This document shows, piece after piece, positions 1-8,710 of a DNA stretch of 64,000 nucleotides. The stretch spans positions 124,001-188,000 of the forward strand of contig NZ_PJIR01000008.1 in the NCBI RefSeq assembly GCF_002929355.1, read 5' to 3'. A model generated the notes under the pieces. It did not search any database, was not told the DNA's origin, and saw nothing but the letters and a program-made list of their open reading frames with translations. Origin of the DNA: Arthrobacter sp. B0490 (GTDB taxonomy: Bacteria; Actinomycetota; Actinomycetes; Actinomycetales; Micrococcaceae). The stretch's first letter is position 1; the number at the start of each line of letters is the position of its first letter. The translations under genes and the position numbers were made by a program.

Positions 1-91
1 CCCCGTCGGCGATGTCGATGCTGATGTCGTTGACGGCGGGGAAGCCGTCGCCGTATTTCTTGACCAGGTGGTTGAGGGTGATTGATGCCAT
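1..91 (-). CDS. sugC: Sugar ABC transporter ATP-binding protein, N-terminal end (partial)
   Basis: Only the first 30 codons lie in the window. The gene runs off the left edge. The protein opens MASITLNHLVKKYGDG and continues into a segment typical of the first beta strands of UgpC/MsmK/SugC-type import ATPases, before the Walker A motif. A purine-rich AAGGA ribosome site lies just upstream of the ATG. It sits 38 bases after the sugB-like permease in the same direction, so it should energise that importer. The assignment as SugC rests mostly on context. Confidence 0.75.
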   Translation of the reverse strand, partial: MASITLNHLVKKYGDGFPAVNDISIDIADG

Positions 92-129
92 GGTGCAATT
101 CCTTTTCTTGAGCGCGCCGTGAAGGGCCG

Positions 130-978
130 TCAGCCCTTGACGGCGCCCGAGGTCAGGCCGGAGACGATCTGGCGTTGGAAGAGGAGGACCAGGAGGACCA
201 CCGGGATCGTGACGATGATCGCGGCCGCCGAGATGGCTCCGGTCGGCGACTCGAACTGCGAGGCCCCGGTGAAGAACGCGAGTGCGGCGGGTACGGGCCG
301 CGCCGCCTCGGTGGACGTCAGCGAGATGCCGTACACGAAGTCGTTCCACGCGATGAAGAACGCGATGATCGCCGTCGTGAACACCCCCGGCAGGGCGAGC
401 GGGACGATGGCCTTGCGGAACGCCTGCCACGTCGTCGCACCGTCCACCTGGGCCGCCTGCTCCAGTTCCCAGGGGATCTGCCGGAAGAACGCGGCGAGGG
501 TCCAGATGGAGATGGGGAGCGTGAGCGACAGGTACGGGATGATGAGGCCGAGCCACGTGTCGTAGAGGCCGATGGTGCGCCACAGGTTGAACAGGGGGGT
601 CACGATCGAGATGACGGGGAAGATCGAGACAGCCAGCGCCGTGGTCAGGATGAGCTTCTTGCCGGGGAAGTCCAGTCGGGCGATCGCGTAGGCGCACAGC
701 GTGGCCAGGACGACGGCGATGAACGTCGCGATGAGCGAGATGCCGATGGAGTTGCGGAGGGCCGAGAGGAACAGCCCCTGGGCGTCGCCGACGAGGATCT
801 GCTCGTAGTTGCCCGTGGTCGCCGTGCCCGACGAGGGGAGGAACTTCCCGCTCGTCAGGTCACTCGGGGACTTGAAGGACGTGGCGAGGATCGAGGCCAC
901 CGGGAAGAGCGCGTAGAGGAGGACGAGGATCGTGACGATGGTCCAGAGGACCTTGTTCCTGGTGCTGGTGTTCGTCAT
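130..978 (-). CDS. sugB: Carbohydrate ABC transporter permease, MalG/SugB type
   Basis: Inner-membrane permease of 282 residues, a normal length for the MalG family. The start MTNTSTRNKV is chosen because its ATG overlaps the stop of the upstream permease by one base. The protein has an N-terminal membrane segment followed by a periplasmic loop rich in Ser/Thr, then several hydrophobic helices. The EAA loop that docks on the ATPase is visible near residues 185-205 (EQAAQVDGATTWQAF). Gene order (binding protein, two permeases, ATPase) and the LpqY-like binding protein favour trehalose as substrate. That is inference from the family; other disaccharides are possible. Confidence 0.85.
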   Translation of the reverse strand: MTNTSTRNKVLWTIVTILVLLYALFPVASILATSFKSPSDLTSGKFLPSSGTATTGNYEQILVGDAQGLFLSALRNSIGISLIATFIAVVLATLCAYAIARLDFPGKKLILTTALAVSIFPVISIVTPLFNLWRTIGLYDTWLGLIIPYLSLTLPISIWTLAAFFRQIPWELEQAAQVDGATTWQAFRKAIVPLALPGVFTTAIIAFFIAWNDFVYGISLTSTEAARPVPAALAFFTGASQFESPTGAISAAAIIVTIPVVLLVLLFQRQIVSGLTSGAVKG

Positions 979-1994
979 TACTTTCCTCCCTGCGATCCGG
1001 CGAGATCGACCTTGAACAGCTTGATCGCCACGAAGCAGATCAGCAGGACGCAGAGGAACAGGAGCACGGACACGGCCGACCCGAGTCCGATCTCCAGTCT
1101 GCTGATGGACTGCCGGTAGGCGAGCAGCGAGAGCACCTCCGTGCCGTAGGCGCCGTTGGTCATGATGAACACGTTGTCGAAGATGCGGAAGGCGTCGAGG
1201 GCCCTGAACAGGACGGCGACCATGATCGCGGCCTTCATGTTCGGGATGATGACCTTGCGCATCTGCTCCCACCAGGTGGCGCCGTCGACCTTCGCCGCTT
1301 CGCTGAGCTCGTCCGGTACCTGCGCGAGGCCGGCGAGGAGGAGCAGCGAGATGAACGGTGTGGTCTTCCAGATCTCGGAGGCCATGATGACGAACAGGGC
1401 GGTGGGCCCCTGGGCGAACCAGTTGAGGTTCTCGTCGATGCCCGGCAGCCAGGCGAACCAGCTGTTGACGTAGCCCGAGTTGATGTCGAAGGCGTAGAAC
1501 CACGCGAAGGCCGAGACCACGGTGATGATGCCGTACGGCACGAGGATCGCGGTGCGCAGGGCACCCCTGACCGATTTCAGCGCCTTGTGCATCACGAGGG
1601 CCAGGGCGAAGCCGAGGACGAGCTCGACGGCCACGGTGATGACGGTGATCAGTACCGTCGTCCACAGACCGGACCACCACACGGGATCGGTCAGGATCAC
1701 GATGTAGTTCTCGAGGCCGATGAACGCCCGCTCGTCGGGCGCCGTCAGCCGGAACCGGAACAGCGACTCGTAGATGGCCTGCAGGATCGGGTACAGCGTC
1801 ACGAGCAGCATGATGATGAACGCGGGACCGGCGAGGATCCAGCCGAGCCGCCGCTCCGCGCGGGTGCGGTCGCTGTACTGCCTCGGGACCCTGCCGGTCT
1901 TCGCGCGGTTGCCGTTGCGGCTGCCCGCCTCGAGGCTCGGGCCCGGTTCGCCGGGTGACGCCGTGGTCGTCTTCGCTGGGATGGCGGAGGTCAC
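978..1994 (-). CDS. sugA: Carbohydrate ABC transporter permease, MalF/SugA type
   Basis: Permease of 338 residues. Translation most likely begins at GTG 1994, which overlaps the lpqY stop (GTGA), giving translational coupling. A longer reading upstream is only the antisense shadow of lpqY. About 60 hydrophilic N-terminal residues precede the first membrane helix (GWILAGPAFIIMLLV), followed by further helices and an EAA-type loop (EAAKVDGATWWEQMRK) toward the C-terminus. It forms the channel heterodimer with the SugB-like subunit. Confidence 0.87.
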   Translation of the reverse strand: MTSAIPAKTTTASPGEPGPSLEAGSRNGNRAKTGRVPRQYSDRTRAERRLGWILAGPAFIIMLLVTLYPILQAIYESLFRFRLTAPDERAFIGLENYIVILTDPVWWSGLWTTVLITVITVAVELVLGFALALVMHKALKSVRGALRTAILVPYGIITVVSAFAWFYAFDINSGYVNSWFAWLPGIDENLNWFAQGPTALFVIMASEIWKTTPFISLLLLAGLAQVPDELSEAAKVDGATWWEQMRKVIIPNMKAAIMVAVLFRALDAFRIFDNVFIMTNGAYGTEVLSLLAYRQSISRLEIGLGSAVSVLLFLCVLLICFVAIKLFKVDLAGSQGGK

Positions 1995-3310
1995 AGGAGT
2001 TGCTCCCCTCTGAGGACCGATGTGATGAAGTCGCTCGACGACGCGGGCGTGCTGTCCGGGTCGACGGCGGAGGGTGGCGCCCAGGTCTGCTGGATGCCGG
2101 TGGAGACCTCGTTGTAGAACGGGGTCTGCGGGCGGGGTGCCGCGGCCTGGAGGGAGTCCCTGATGGTGTCGGCCATGGGGAAGGACTCCTCGATCCGGGG
2201 GTCCTCGTAGGCTTCCGTGTTGGCCGGCGGGTTGCCGTTGGTGACGAAGTACTCCGACTGGTTCTCGACCGAGACGATGCATTCGATCGCCTCGTAGGCG
2301 AGCTCCGGGTTGTCGCTCTGCGCTCCCACGCCGAGGTTGATGCCCCCGAGCGGTGGGGCCGCCTCCTGGTCCTCCGTCATCCTGGGGTAGATGCCCCACC
2401 CGATGTCGTCGAGGACCGCCTGGTCCAGGGTGCCCGCTTCGACGGCGGCGACGGTGGCGGGCCAGACGAACGGCCAGTTCACCATGAAGGATCCGGCGTC
2501 CCCCTGGAAACCGATGAGGGAGGCGCTCTCGTCCTGTGTGGGGAGCCCCGGACCGCCGAGGCCGTCCTTGCCGATCGTGGAGATGACTTCGGCGGCGGCG
2601 ACCCCGGCCTCGGTGTCCAGACCGAGTTCGACGGTCTCCGCCGTGGCCTCGGGGTCCACGATGATCGACCCGCCGGCCGATTCGACGAGGGCGTTGACCC
2701 ACACCGTCATGGATTCGCCCTGCTGGCCCTGCACCCCGAGGGTCTTCTCCTGGGTCCGCGCCGCCTCCATGACCTGCTCCCAGGTGACGGGCTGGGTCAC
2801 GTCGATCCCTGCGGCCTGCGCCACGGACTTCCGGTACCAGAGGATCTGCGTGTTGGCCCAGAACGGGACGGTGACGAGTTCGTCCTTCCAGGTGGCCCCG
2901 GCGATGGCGCCCTCGACGACGTTCTCCGTGGTGGCCTCCGCGACGTCCTCGGGCACCGGCGCGAGGAAGCCGGGTTCGGCGAGTTCGGGGACGAAGGGCG
3001 GGTCGAGGCTCATGATGTCGAGCGACGTGTCACCCGCTGCCAGGCGGCGTGCGAGCTGTTCGCGCTGGGAGGCCGCGTCGTTCGGGAGGAGCGAGGTCTC
3101 GATGCTGTAGCGGCCACCGGACTCGTCGCTGCACTTCTGGGCGATGGCGGCCTGGCCGCCGGCGTCCGGATTGATGTACCAGGTGAGGGTGTTGTCCGCG
3201 GATGCGGGGCCGCAGCCGCTCATCACCAGCGTGCCCATCACGAGACCCGCCAGGGCGGCGGATTTCGGGCGGCGCTTCACGGCGCCGGGCGTTCTTCGAC
3301 TAACGGGCAT
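1991..3310 (-). CDS. lpqY: Extracellular sugar-binding lipoprotein, LpqY-like
   Basis: A 439-residue substrate-binding protein. The start MPVSRRTPG is preceded by a GGAGG site; further upstream ATG codons lack one. The signal peptide ends in a lipobox (LVMSGC), so the protein is lipid-anchored outside the membrane. The mature part contains stretches that resemble mycobacterial LpqY as I recall it: an IAQKC segment, REQLARRLAAGD, and NWPFVWPA. LpqY delivers trehalose to SugABC and supports trehalose recycling. The substrate here is inferred from family resemblance and identical gene order. It heads the operon lpqY-sugA-sugB-sugC. Confidence 0.82.
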   Translation of the reverse strand: MPVSRRTPGAVKRRPKSAALAGLVMGTLVMSGCGPASADNTLTWYINPDAGGQAAIAQKCSDESGGRYSIETSLLPNDAASQREQLARRLAAGDTSLDIMSLDPPFVPELAEPGFLAPVPEDVAEATTENVVEGAIAGATWKDELVTVPFWANTQILWYRKSVAQAAGIDVTQPVTWEQVMEAARTQEKTLGVQGQQGESMTVWVNALVESAGGSIIVDPEATAETVELGLDTEAGVAAAEVISTIGKDGLGGPGLPTQDESASLIGFQGDAGSFMVNWPFVWPATVAAVEAGTLDQAVLDDIGWGIYPRMTEDQEAAPPLGGINLGVGAQSDNPELAYEAIECIVSVENQSEYFVTNGNPPANTEAYEDPRIEESFPMADTIRDSLQAAAPRPQTPFYNEVSTGIQQTWAPPSAVDPDSTPASSSDFITSVLRGEQLL

Positions 3311-3373
3311 TCGTACCGAGCCTCCACATCCTTGTAGACAACCCGGCTGACGGTTCGGTCGAATCGACAGCCT

Positions 3374-3387
3374 AAGCAACCTTGCTT
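3374..3387. promoter_or_regulatory. Short palindrome upstream of lpqY, possible operator
   Basis: A 14-base inverted repeat with 6-base arms AAGCAA and TTGCTT around two bases lies about 65 bases upstream of the lpqY start. LacI-family repressors often control such sugar importers, but the central pair here is CC rather than the usual CG. No convincing -35/-10 pair was found beside it. Confidence 0.25.
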
Positions 3388-3469
3388 TTCGACCCTATGC
3401 CCTGCCGTCCCAAATCGCCAGACAGGCTACTGACGATCCCGTGACGAGGGTGTTCGTGCAGGCCCGGCC

Positions 3470-3898
3470 TCAGGAGGCGGCGGAATCGTCCAGTGCGAAG
3501 GGAGGGCGTTCGACGTCGCCCGTGAGCGCTTCCGCAGGATCGGAGCCGAGCTCGACGATCCGGTTGTCCGCGTCGACGTGCACCACGGTGGGGACGAACG
3601 CGCGAGCCTCCTCGGTGGTCATCTGGGCATAGGTGATGAGGATGACGAGGTCGCCTCGCTGCACCAGGTGCGCGGCTGCACCATTGATCCCGATCACGCC
3701 CGACCCGCGCTCGCCGGCGATGGTGTAGGTCTCGAGCCGCGCGCCGTTCGTGATGTCGACGATCGAGACCAGTTCGCCGGGCAGGATGTCCGCGGCGTCG
3801 AGCAGGTCGAGGTCCACGGTCACGGAACCGACGTAGTGGAGGTCCGCGTGGGTGACGGTGGCGCGGTGGATCTTGGACTTGAACAGTGTGCGATTCAT
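3470..3898 (-). CDS. panD: Aspartate 1-decarboxylase
   Basis: PanD decarboxylates L-aspartate to beta-alanine for pantothenate and coenzyme A synthesis. The protein is 142 residues, the usual size. The start [20 protein letters not shown] is the standard PanD opening; longer upstream readings lack it. The self-cleavage site Gly24-Ser25 sits in HYVGSVTVD. Ser25 becomes the pyruvoyl cofactor after autoproteolysis. The conserved core [10 protein letters not shown] and [11 protein letters not shown] follows. The C-terminal about 25 residues are acidic and variable. It stands alone, without panB or panC nearby. Confidence 0.96.
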   Translation of the reverse strand: MNRTLFKSKIHRATVTHADLHYVGSVTVDLDLLDAADILPGELVSIVDITNGARLETYTIAGERGSGVIGINGAAAHLVQRGDLVILITYAQMTTEEARAFVPTVVHVDADNRIVELGSDPAEALTGDVERPPFALDDSAAS

Positions 3899-3996
3899 CG
3901 CCTCAAGGATACTGCCGATCCCGGGCCGGACGTCGGGCGGGGGAGGTGTCCTTGGGCACACCTGGCATACACCGTGGGGCCCCGTCAGGGGCAGGG

Positions 3997-4067
3997 AGCG
4001 GGCGACGGGAATCGAACCCGCGTATCGAGCTTGGGAAGCTAGCGCTCTACCATTGAGCTACGCCCGC
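3997..4067 (-). tRNA. tRNA-Gly (anticodon CCC)
   Basis: A complete cloverleaf can be drawn: acceptor stem GCGGGCG/CGCCCGC, D arm GCTC/GAGC, anticodon loop TTCCCAA with CCC at 4033-4035 on the complement, and T arm with TTCGATT loop. It reads GGG glycine codons. The encoded 3' end is TCCC, so CCA is added after transcription. The anticodon stem CTAGC/GCTCG has one U-C mismatch at the second pair (28:42), which is unusual. Confidence 0.95.
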
Positions 4068-4092
4068 ACGGTGGTGGAACCGCTCCATCACC

Positions 4093-4506
4093 TTACAACA
4101 GTTCTTCCGGCTTCCCGGGATCCGCGTCCCCGACCGGTCCGGTGCGCTCCGTCGAACCAGGTACCGGCGTCGCCGCTGCGGCCGGAGCACCCGGGGCCGC
4201 CGCGGCCCGCGCCCGTTCGATCAGTTCCCGCCACGGGTCGCCCAGATGGCTCTCGGAGAGGTACACCTCTGTGTAGCCGATCGCGATCCGGTACGTGAAG
4301 CGGTCACGCTGCACGCCGCCCCCCTGCGGGGCTGCTCCCCGCCGGGAGGCGCCCGTCGCGTCGGACTCCGGGCCCTCCGCGTCCGTCCCGGCTTCCGCCG
4401 CCGCGAGCGGGAGCCAGCGCTGCTCGGCCTCCGTGCGGCTCACATCTAGGCTCCACGACCGGGTGACGCCGCCGAAGCCGCCCGAGCGGGTGATCTCGAT
4501 CCTCAC
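4093..4506 (-). CDS. Emfourin-like protein inhibitor of M4 metalloprotease
   Basis: A 137-residue protein starting at GTG 4506, overlapping the stop of the protease gene by four bases (GTGA). It opens MRIEITRSGGFGG and has a second conserved block FTYRIAIGYTEVYLSES, with a Pro/Ala-rich, poorly conserved tail. The N-terminal SGGF-type motif and the position directly behind a protealysin-like gene match emfourin, the cytoplasmic inhibitor of protealysin-like proteases. The overlap implies coupled synthesis of enzyme and inhibitor. A middle stretch rich in Glu, Ala and Gly (residues about 35-65) looks like an insertion. The family call comes from pattern recognition. Confidence 0.78.
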   Translation of the reverse strand: MRIEITRSGGFGGVTRSWSLDVSRTEAEQRWLPLAAAEAGTDAEGPESDATGASRRGAAPQGGGVQRDRFTYRIAIGYTEVYLSESHLGDPWRELIERARAAAAPGAPAAAATPVPGSTERTGPVGDADPGKPEELL

Positions 4507-5552
4507 GGCAGCACGCCGACCCGCACCCAGGCGTCGGCGACCGCTGCCGCCTCCCGGCTGCCGGGCCCGAAACGCTTCTCCGCCGCCTCCCCGGTGGCCC
4601 GGGCGAACGCACGGAAGTCGCAGTCCGGGGGGACGCTGCCGCTGAGGACGGCGTCGTACCAGATACGGCCCGCGCCTTCCCAGGCCCGGCCGCCGAGGGC
4701 CATGGCCGCGAGGTAGAACGCGTGGTTGGGGATGCCCGAGTTGATGTGGACTCCACCGTTGTCGGACGTCGTCTCCACGTAGTCCGCCATGGTCGCCGGC
4801 TGGGGGTCCCTGCCGAGGACGTCGTCGTCGTAGGCGGTTCCCGGAGCGGCCAGCGAACGCAGCGCCCTGCCCTCCACCGCCGCCGTGAAGATCCCCGCCC
4901 CCACGAGCCAGGACGCGGCAGCAGCCTGCTGGCCCAGTTCGCGCTGCTCCACGAGGACGCCGAAGACGTCCGACAGGGACTCGTTGAGGGCGCCCGACTG
5001 GCCCTGGTACTCGAGATTGGTGGAGTACTGCGTGAAGCCGTGCGTGAGTTCGTGGCTGATCACGGTGAGGGACGCCGTGAAGCGCCCGAAGACCTCGCCG
5101 TCGCCGTCGCCGAACACCATGCGCTCGCCGTCCCAGAAGGCGTTGTCGTAGGTGGACCCGTAGTGCACCGTGGCCTCGAGCGGCTTGCCCGCGCCGTCGA
5201 TCGAGGACCGCCCGTACTCCTCGCTGAACAGCCGGTAGGTGGCACCGAGTCCGTCGTAGGCCTCGTCCGTCGCGGCGTCGCCGGTCGCCGGGGCCCCCTC
5301 CCGCCGCACGAGGGTCCCCGGGAGGTCCTCGCGCCCGCCGGCGTCGGAGATGCGGCGGGTCAGCGTCCCCATCACGGCCGAGCCGGGGCGCACCGGGGCG
5401 CGGAGCACCTCCGAGCGGACCTGCAGCAGGGGGGCGAGCTCCAGCAGCGCGTGCCGGGCCGCCTCGGACGCGACGGACAGCCGGGCGTCCCGGACGGCCG
5501 CGAGGCGCGTGAGCAGGTGCGGCGGGATGATGCTGCAGTGGATTCGCTGCAT
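4503..5552 (-). CDS. Protealysin-like M4 (thermolysin) metallopeptidase
   Basis: Zinc endopeptidase of 349 residues. The zinc motif HELTH is at residues 167-171, the third ligand Glu191 lies in NESLSD, and His269 lies in GGVHINSG. There is no signal peptide. Instead the protein begins with the short PPHLL-type propeptide (residues 10-14) characteristic of protealysin-like precursors, which are usually intracellular and mature themselves. The start at 5552 has an excellent AGGAGG site. The emfourin-like gene follows with overlap. Known members act in bacterial interactions with other cells; the role here is unknown. Confidence 0.92.
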   Translation of the reverse strand: MQRIHCSIIPPHLLTRLAAVRDARLSVASEAARHALLELAPLLQVRSEVLRAPVRPGSAVMGTLTRRISDAGGREDLPGTLVRREGAPATGDAATDEAYDGLGATYRLFSEEYGRSSIDGAGKPLEATVHYGSTYDNAFWDGERMVFGDGDGEVFGRFTASLTVISHELTHGFTQYSTNLEYQGQSGALNESLSDVFGVLVEQRELGQQAAAASWLVGAGIFTAAVEGRALRSLAAPGTAYDDDVLGRDPQPATMADYVETTSDNGGVHINSGIPNHAFYLAAMALGGRAWEGAGRIWYDAVLSGSVPPDCDFRAFARATGEAAEKRFGPGSREAAAVADAWVRVGVLP

Positions 5553-5632
5553 GGGAGCCTCCTCGAATTGGTCCCACCGTAGACGGGCAGGCCGACATTC
5601 GGAGGATGATCGGCGCCGCGTAGTCTTGCCGC

Positions 5633-6487
5633 ATGAGCGTGGAGCGGAACACCCGCGGCCTGGAGCAGGGCATCGAGCGGGACTTCTCGGACAAGATGAG
5701 CTACGGCTCGTACCTGGAGCTGGACCGGCTGCTGGACGCCCAGCATCCCGTGAGCTCGCCGGAGCACCACGACGAGATGCTCTTCATCATCCAGCACCAG
5801 ACCTCGGAGCTGTGGCTGAAGCTGGTGCTGCACGAGTTGCGCGCCGTGCGGGTCCACCTGCGGGCGGACGACCTGCGGGCCGCGATGAAGGGCGTCGCCC
5901 GTATCAAGCACATCCAGCGCTCGCTGACGGAGCAGTGGTCCGTGCTGGCGACCCTCACCCCGTCCGAGTACGCCGAGTTCCGCGGCGATCTGGGCTCGTC
6001 GAGCGGCTTCCAGTCCTACCAGTACCGGGCCGTGGAGTTCCTCCTCGGCAACAAGAACGCGGCCATGCTGCAGGTGTTCGACGCCGACCTGGCCGCCCGC
6101 GCGCTGCTCACCGAACTCCTGGCGCAGAGCAGCGTGTACGACGAGTTCATCGCCCTGCTGTCCCGGCGCGGCTACGCCGTCCCGGCGGACCTGCTGGAGC
6201 GGGACGTCAGCCTGGCGCACGAGTTCACGCCCGCGCTGGTCGCCGTGTACAAGCAGGTGTACGAGGACGCCCCGGGGAACTGGGACATCTACGAGGCGTG
6301 CGAGGAACTCGTGGACCTCGAGGACAACTTCCAGCTCTGGCGGTTCCGGCACCTGAAGACGGTCGCCCGGACCATCGGGTTCAAGGCGGGGACGGGCGGC
6401 TCGTCCGGCGTCGGGTTCCTCCAGCGCGCACTGGAACTCACGTTCTTCCCGGAGCTGTTCGCCGTCCGCACCGAGATCGGGCGCTGA
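5633..6487 (+). CDS. kynA: Tryptophan 2,3-dioxygenase
   Basis: Heme enzyme opening the indole ring of L-tryptophan to N-formylkynurenine, the first step of tryptophan catabolism. It has 284 residues, normal for bacterial TDO. Visible family blocks are [36 protein letters not shown] and the C-terminal [11 protein letters not shown]. The predicted proximal heme ligand is His240 in RFRHLKTV. No formamidase or kynureninase gene lies beside it, so the rest of the pathway must be elsewhere or absent. It diverges from the protease gene. Confidence 0.95.
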   Translation: MSVERNTRGLEQGIERDFSDKMSYGSYLELDRLLDAQHPVSSPEHHDEMLFIIQHQTSELWLKLVLHELRAVRVHLRADDLRAAMKGVARIKHIQRSLTEQWSVLATLTPSEYAEFRGDLGSSSGFQSYQYRAVEFLLGNKNAAMLQVFDADLAARALLTELLAQSSVYDEFIALLSRRGYAVPADLLERDVSLAHEFTPALVAVYKQVYEDAPGNWDIYEACEELVDLEDNFQLWRFRHLKTVARTIGFKAGTGGSSGVGFLQRALELTFFPELFAVRTEIGR

Positions 6488-6541
6488 CGGAGGTTCCGGG
6501 ACCCGCCGGGGACGTCCCCGCGGGGCTGGTAGTTTTGGACG

Positions 6542-7117
6542 GTGCTGATCTCAGACCGCGACATCCGAGCAGAACTCGACGCCGGGCGGATCGTCCTCGA
6601 CCCGCACGATCCCGCGATGGTGCAGCCCTCGAGCGTCGACGTCCGCATCGACCGCTACTTCCGGCTGTTCGACAACCACAAGTACGCGCACATCGATCCC
6701 GCCGAGGACCAGCCGGAGCTCACGCGGCTCGTCGAGGTGACCCCTGACGAGCCGTTCATCCTGCACCCCGGCGAGTTCGTGCTCGGCTCCACCTACGAGA
6801 CCGTGACGCTGCCCGACGACATCGCGGCGCGCCTCGAGGGGAAGTCCTCGCTCGGCCGCCTCGGGCTCCTCACCCACTCCACGGCCGGGTTCATCGACCC
6901 CGGGTTCTCCGGTCACGTGACCCTCGAGCTGTCCAACATGGCGACCCTGCCGATCAAGCTGTGGCCGGGGTCGAAGATCGGGCAGCTGTGCTTCTTCAAG
7001 CTGACCTCCCCGGCCGAGCACCCCTACGGCTCGGGCGAGTACGGCAACCGGTACCAGGGCCAGCGGGGCCCGACGGCGTCGCGCAGCCACCTGAACTTCC
7101 ACCGCACCCGGATCTAG
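6542..7117 (+). CDS. dcd: dCTP deaminase (possibly bifunctional with dUTPase)
   Basis: 191 residues starting at GTG 6542 ([15 protein letters not shown]). The active-site block [20 protein letters not shown] and the C-terminal [15 protein letters not shown] are typical of DCD. Deamination of dCTP to dUTP feeds thymidylate synthesis. The sequence resembles the mycobacterial enzyme, which both deaminates dCTP and hydrolyses dUTP to dUMP; whether this one is bifunctional is inference. Only a weak ribosome site is seen. It follows kynA by 54 bases, with no functional link apparent. Confidence 0.95.
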   Translation: MLISDRDIRAELDAGRIVLDPHDPAMVQPSSVDVRIDRYFRLFDNHKYAHIDPAEDQPELTRLVEVTPDEPFILHPGEFVLGSTYETVTLPDDIAARLEGKSSLGRLGLLTHSTAGFIDPGFSGHVTLELSNMATLPIKLWPGSKIGQLCFFKLTSPAEHPYGSGEYGNRYQGQRGPTASRSHLNFHRTRI

Positions 7118-7167
7118 GGGCACCTGCCGCCCCGATCGCGGGACCGGGCCTCCGGCGCGACGGCGGC

Positions 7168-8556
7168 TCAGGCCTCCGGCACGACGGCGCGCGTCACGCG
7201 CGCGGGGGGCTTGACCGGGAGCAGGACGAGGAGCCCGGCGAGGAGGACCACGAGGATGCCGATCACGCCGTAGAGCTGCGAGCCGAAGATCCCGATGCAC
7301 AGGGCGAAGAGGGTCGGGGCGAGGAAGCTCACCGCCCGGCCCGTCGTCGCGTACAGGCCGAACAGTTCCCCCTCGTCCCCCACGGGGGCGAGGCGCGCGA
7401 GGTAGGCGCGTGACGATGCCTGGGCCGGGCCGACGAAGAGGGTCAGCAGCAGGCCGAAGACCCAGAACGTGGTGTCCGAGGTCCAGTCCATGCCGAAGAA
7501 GGAATGCGTGCGCGTCCCCAGGACGAGGATCGCCGTGCCGGCGACCAGCAGGCCGACCAGGGCGCCGATGATCACGCGCTTGGGGCCCACCCGGTCGTCG
7601 AGGAAGCCGCCGACGATGGCTCCGGCCGCGGCGATGACGTTGGCGGCGATCGCGAAGACGATCACCATGCTCGCCGAGAAGCCGAAGGCTCCCGCCGCGA
7701 GGATCCCGCCGAAGGTGAAGACGGCGGCGAGTCCGTCGCGGAAGATGGCGCTGGCGAGCAGGAAGAAGATGGTGTGGGGGCTCTCCCGGTAGATCGCCCT
7801 CACACGCCGCACCAGCAGCCCGTAGGACGCGAGGAAGCCCAACTGGGCCGCTTTCGCGCGCCGCGGCACCTCCGGCACCGCGAACATCACCGGAACCGCG
7901 AACGCCGCGAACCACAGCGCCGAGAAGACGGCCACCAGGCGGATGTTCAGCCCGTCCTCGCTGGATGCCCCCGGCCACTCGACGACGGGCTGGATGAACA
8001 CCACGAGGACCACCACCAGGGCCGCGATGCCGCCCACGTACCCCATGGCCCAGCCGAAGCCGCTGACCCGGCCGATCGTGGACGGCGTGGAGATCTGGGT
8101 CAGCATCGCGTTGTAGTTCACTCCGGCGAACTCGAAGAAGATGTTCGCGGCGGCGATCAGCGCGACGCCGAGGATCAGCATCTCCGGGCTGGGGAACACG
8201 AAGAAGCACAGGGCCGTGAGGACGGCGACGATCGCGCTGTTGACGCCCAGCCACAGCTTCCGGCGCCCGCCGCTGTCCGAGCGCTGGCCCATGACGGGCG
8301 CGAGGAGCGCGATCAGCAGGCCCGCGCCGGCGAGGCCCCACCCGAGGACCTGCGACGCCCGCTCCTCCCCGCCGAACGCCTCCGACGTGAGGTAGACCGT
8401 GAACACGAACGTGGTCATGACGGCGTTGAACGCGGCCGAGCCCCAGTCCCAGGACGCCCAGGCGAGGACAGGCCTGCTGAAGATGCGGCCGGAACCCACG
8501 ACCGGCAGGGGTGCAGGGGCCTCCGCGGGCGGTGGAAGCTGCTGATGCGTACTCAT
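7168..8556 (-). CDS. MFS transporter, UMF1/Atg22-like
   Basis: Membrane protein of 462 residues with about 12 hydrophobic segments. The opening WASWDWGSAAFNAVMTTFVF, with paired Trp and Asp, is the hallmark of the UMF1/Atg22-like branch of the major facilitator superfamily. Its substrate is unknown; yeast Atg22 exports amino acids from the vacuole. The N-terminal 25 residues are Pro/Ala-rich. A 20-base stretch containing the stop is nearly repeated just downstream (7149-7166 against 7171-7188), suggesting a small duplication at the 3' end. Confidence 0.85.
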   Translation of the reverse strand: MSTHQQLPPPAEAPAPLPVVGSGRIFSRPVLAWASWDWGSAAFNAVMTTFVFTVYLTSEAFGGEERASQVLGWGLAGAGLLIALLAPVMGQRSDSGGRRKLWLGVNSAIVAVLTALCFFVFPSPEMLILGVALIAAANIFFEFAGVNYNAMLTQISTPSTIGRVSGFGWAMGYVGGIAALVVVLVVFIQPVVEWPGASSEDGLNIRLVAVFSALWFAAFAVPVMFAVPEVPRRAKAAQLGFLASYGLLVRRVRAIYRESPHTIFFLLASAIFRDGLAAVFTFGGILAAGAFGFSASMVIVFAIAANVIAAAGAIVGGFLDDRVGPKRVIIGALVGLLVAGTAILVLGTRTHSFFGMDWTSDTTFWVFGLLLTLFVGPAQASSRAYLARLAPVGDEGELFGLYATTGRAVSFLAPTLFALCIGIFGSQLYGVIGILVVLLAGLLVLLPVKPPARVTRAVVPEA

Positions 8557-8710
8557 AGCTGAATGCTAACGCCGCGGGACGTAGGTCACGCCGGGGCTCG
8601 CTCCGGCGACGGAGGGCGAGTCCCGCGTCCGATCGGTGGAAGGTTGGAGTAATTCCTTCGGTAGACTGGACGGAGCCCGACCGTCCCCCAGCGGAAGATC
8701 GAGACTCCCC

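Noticed and set aside
7149..7190. Short direct repeat across the stop of the MFS gene
   Set aside because: About 18 bases with mismatches; probably a minor slippage duplication without function.
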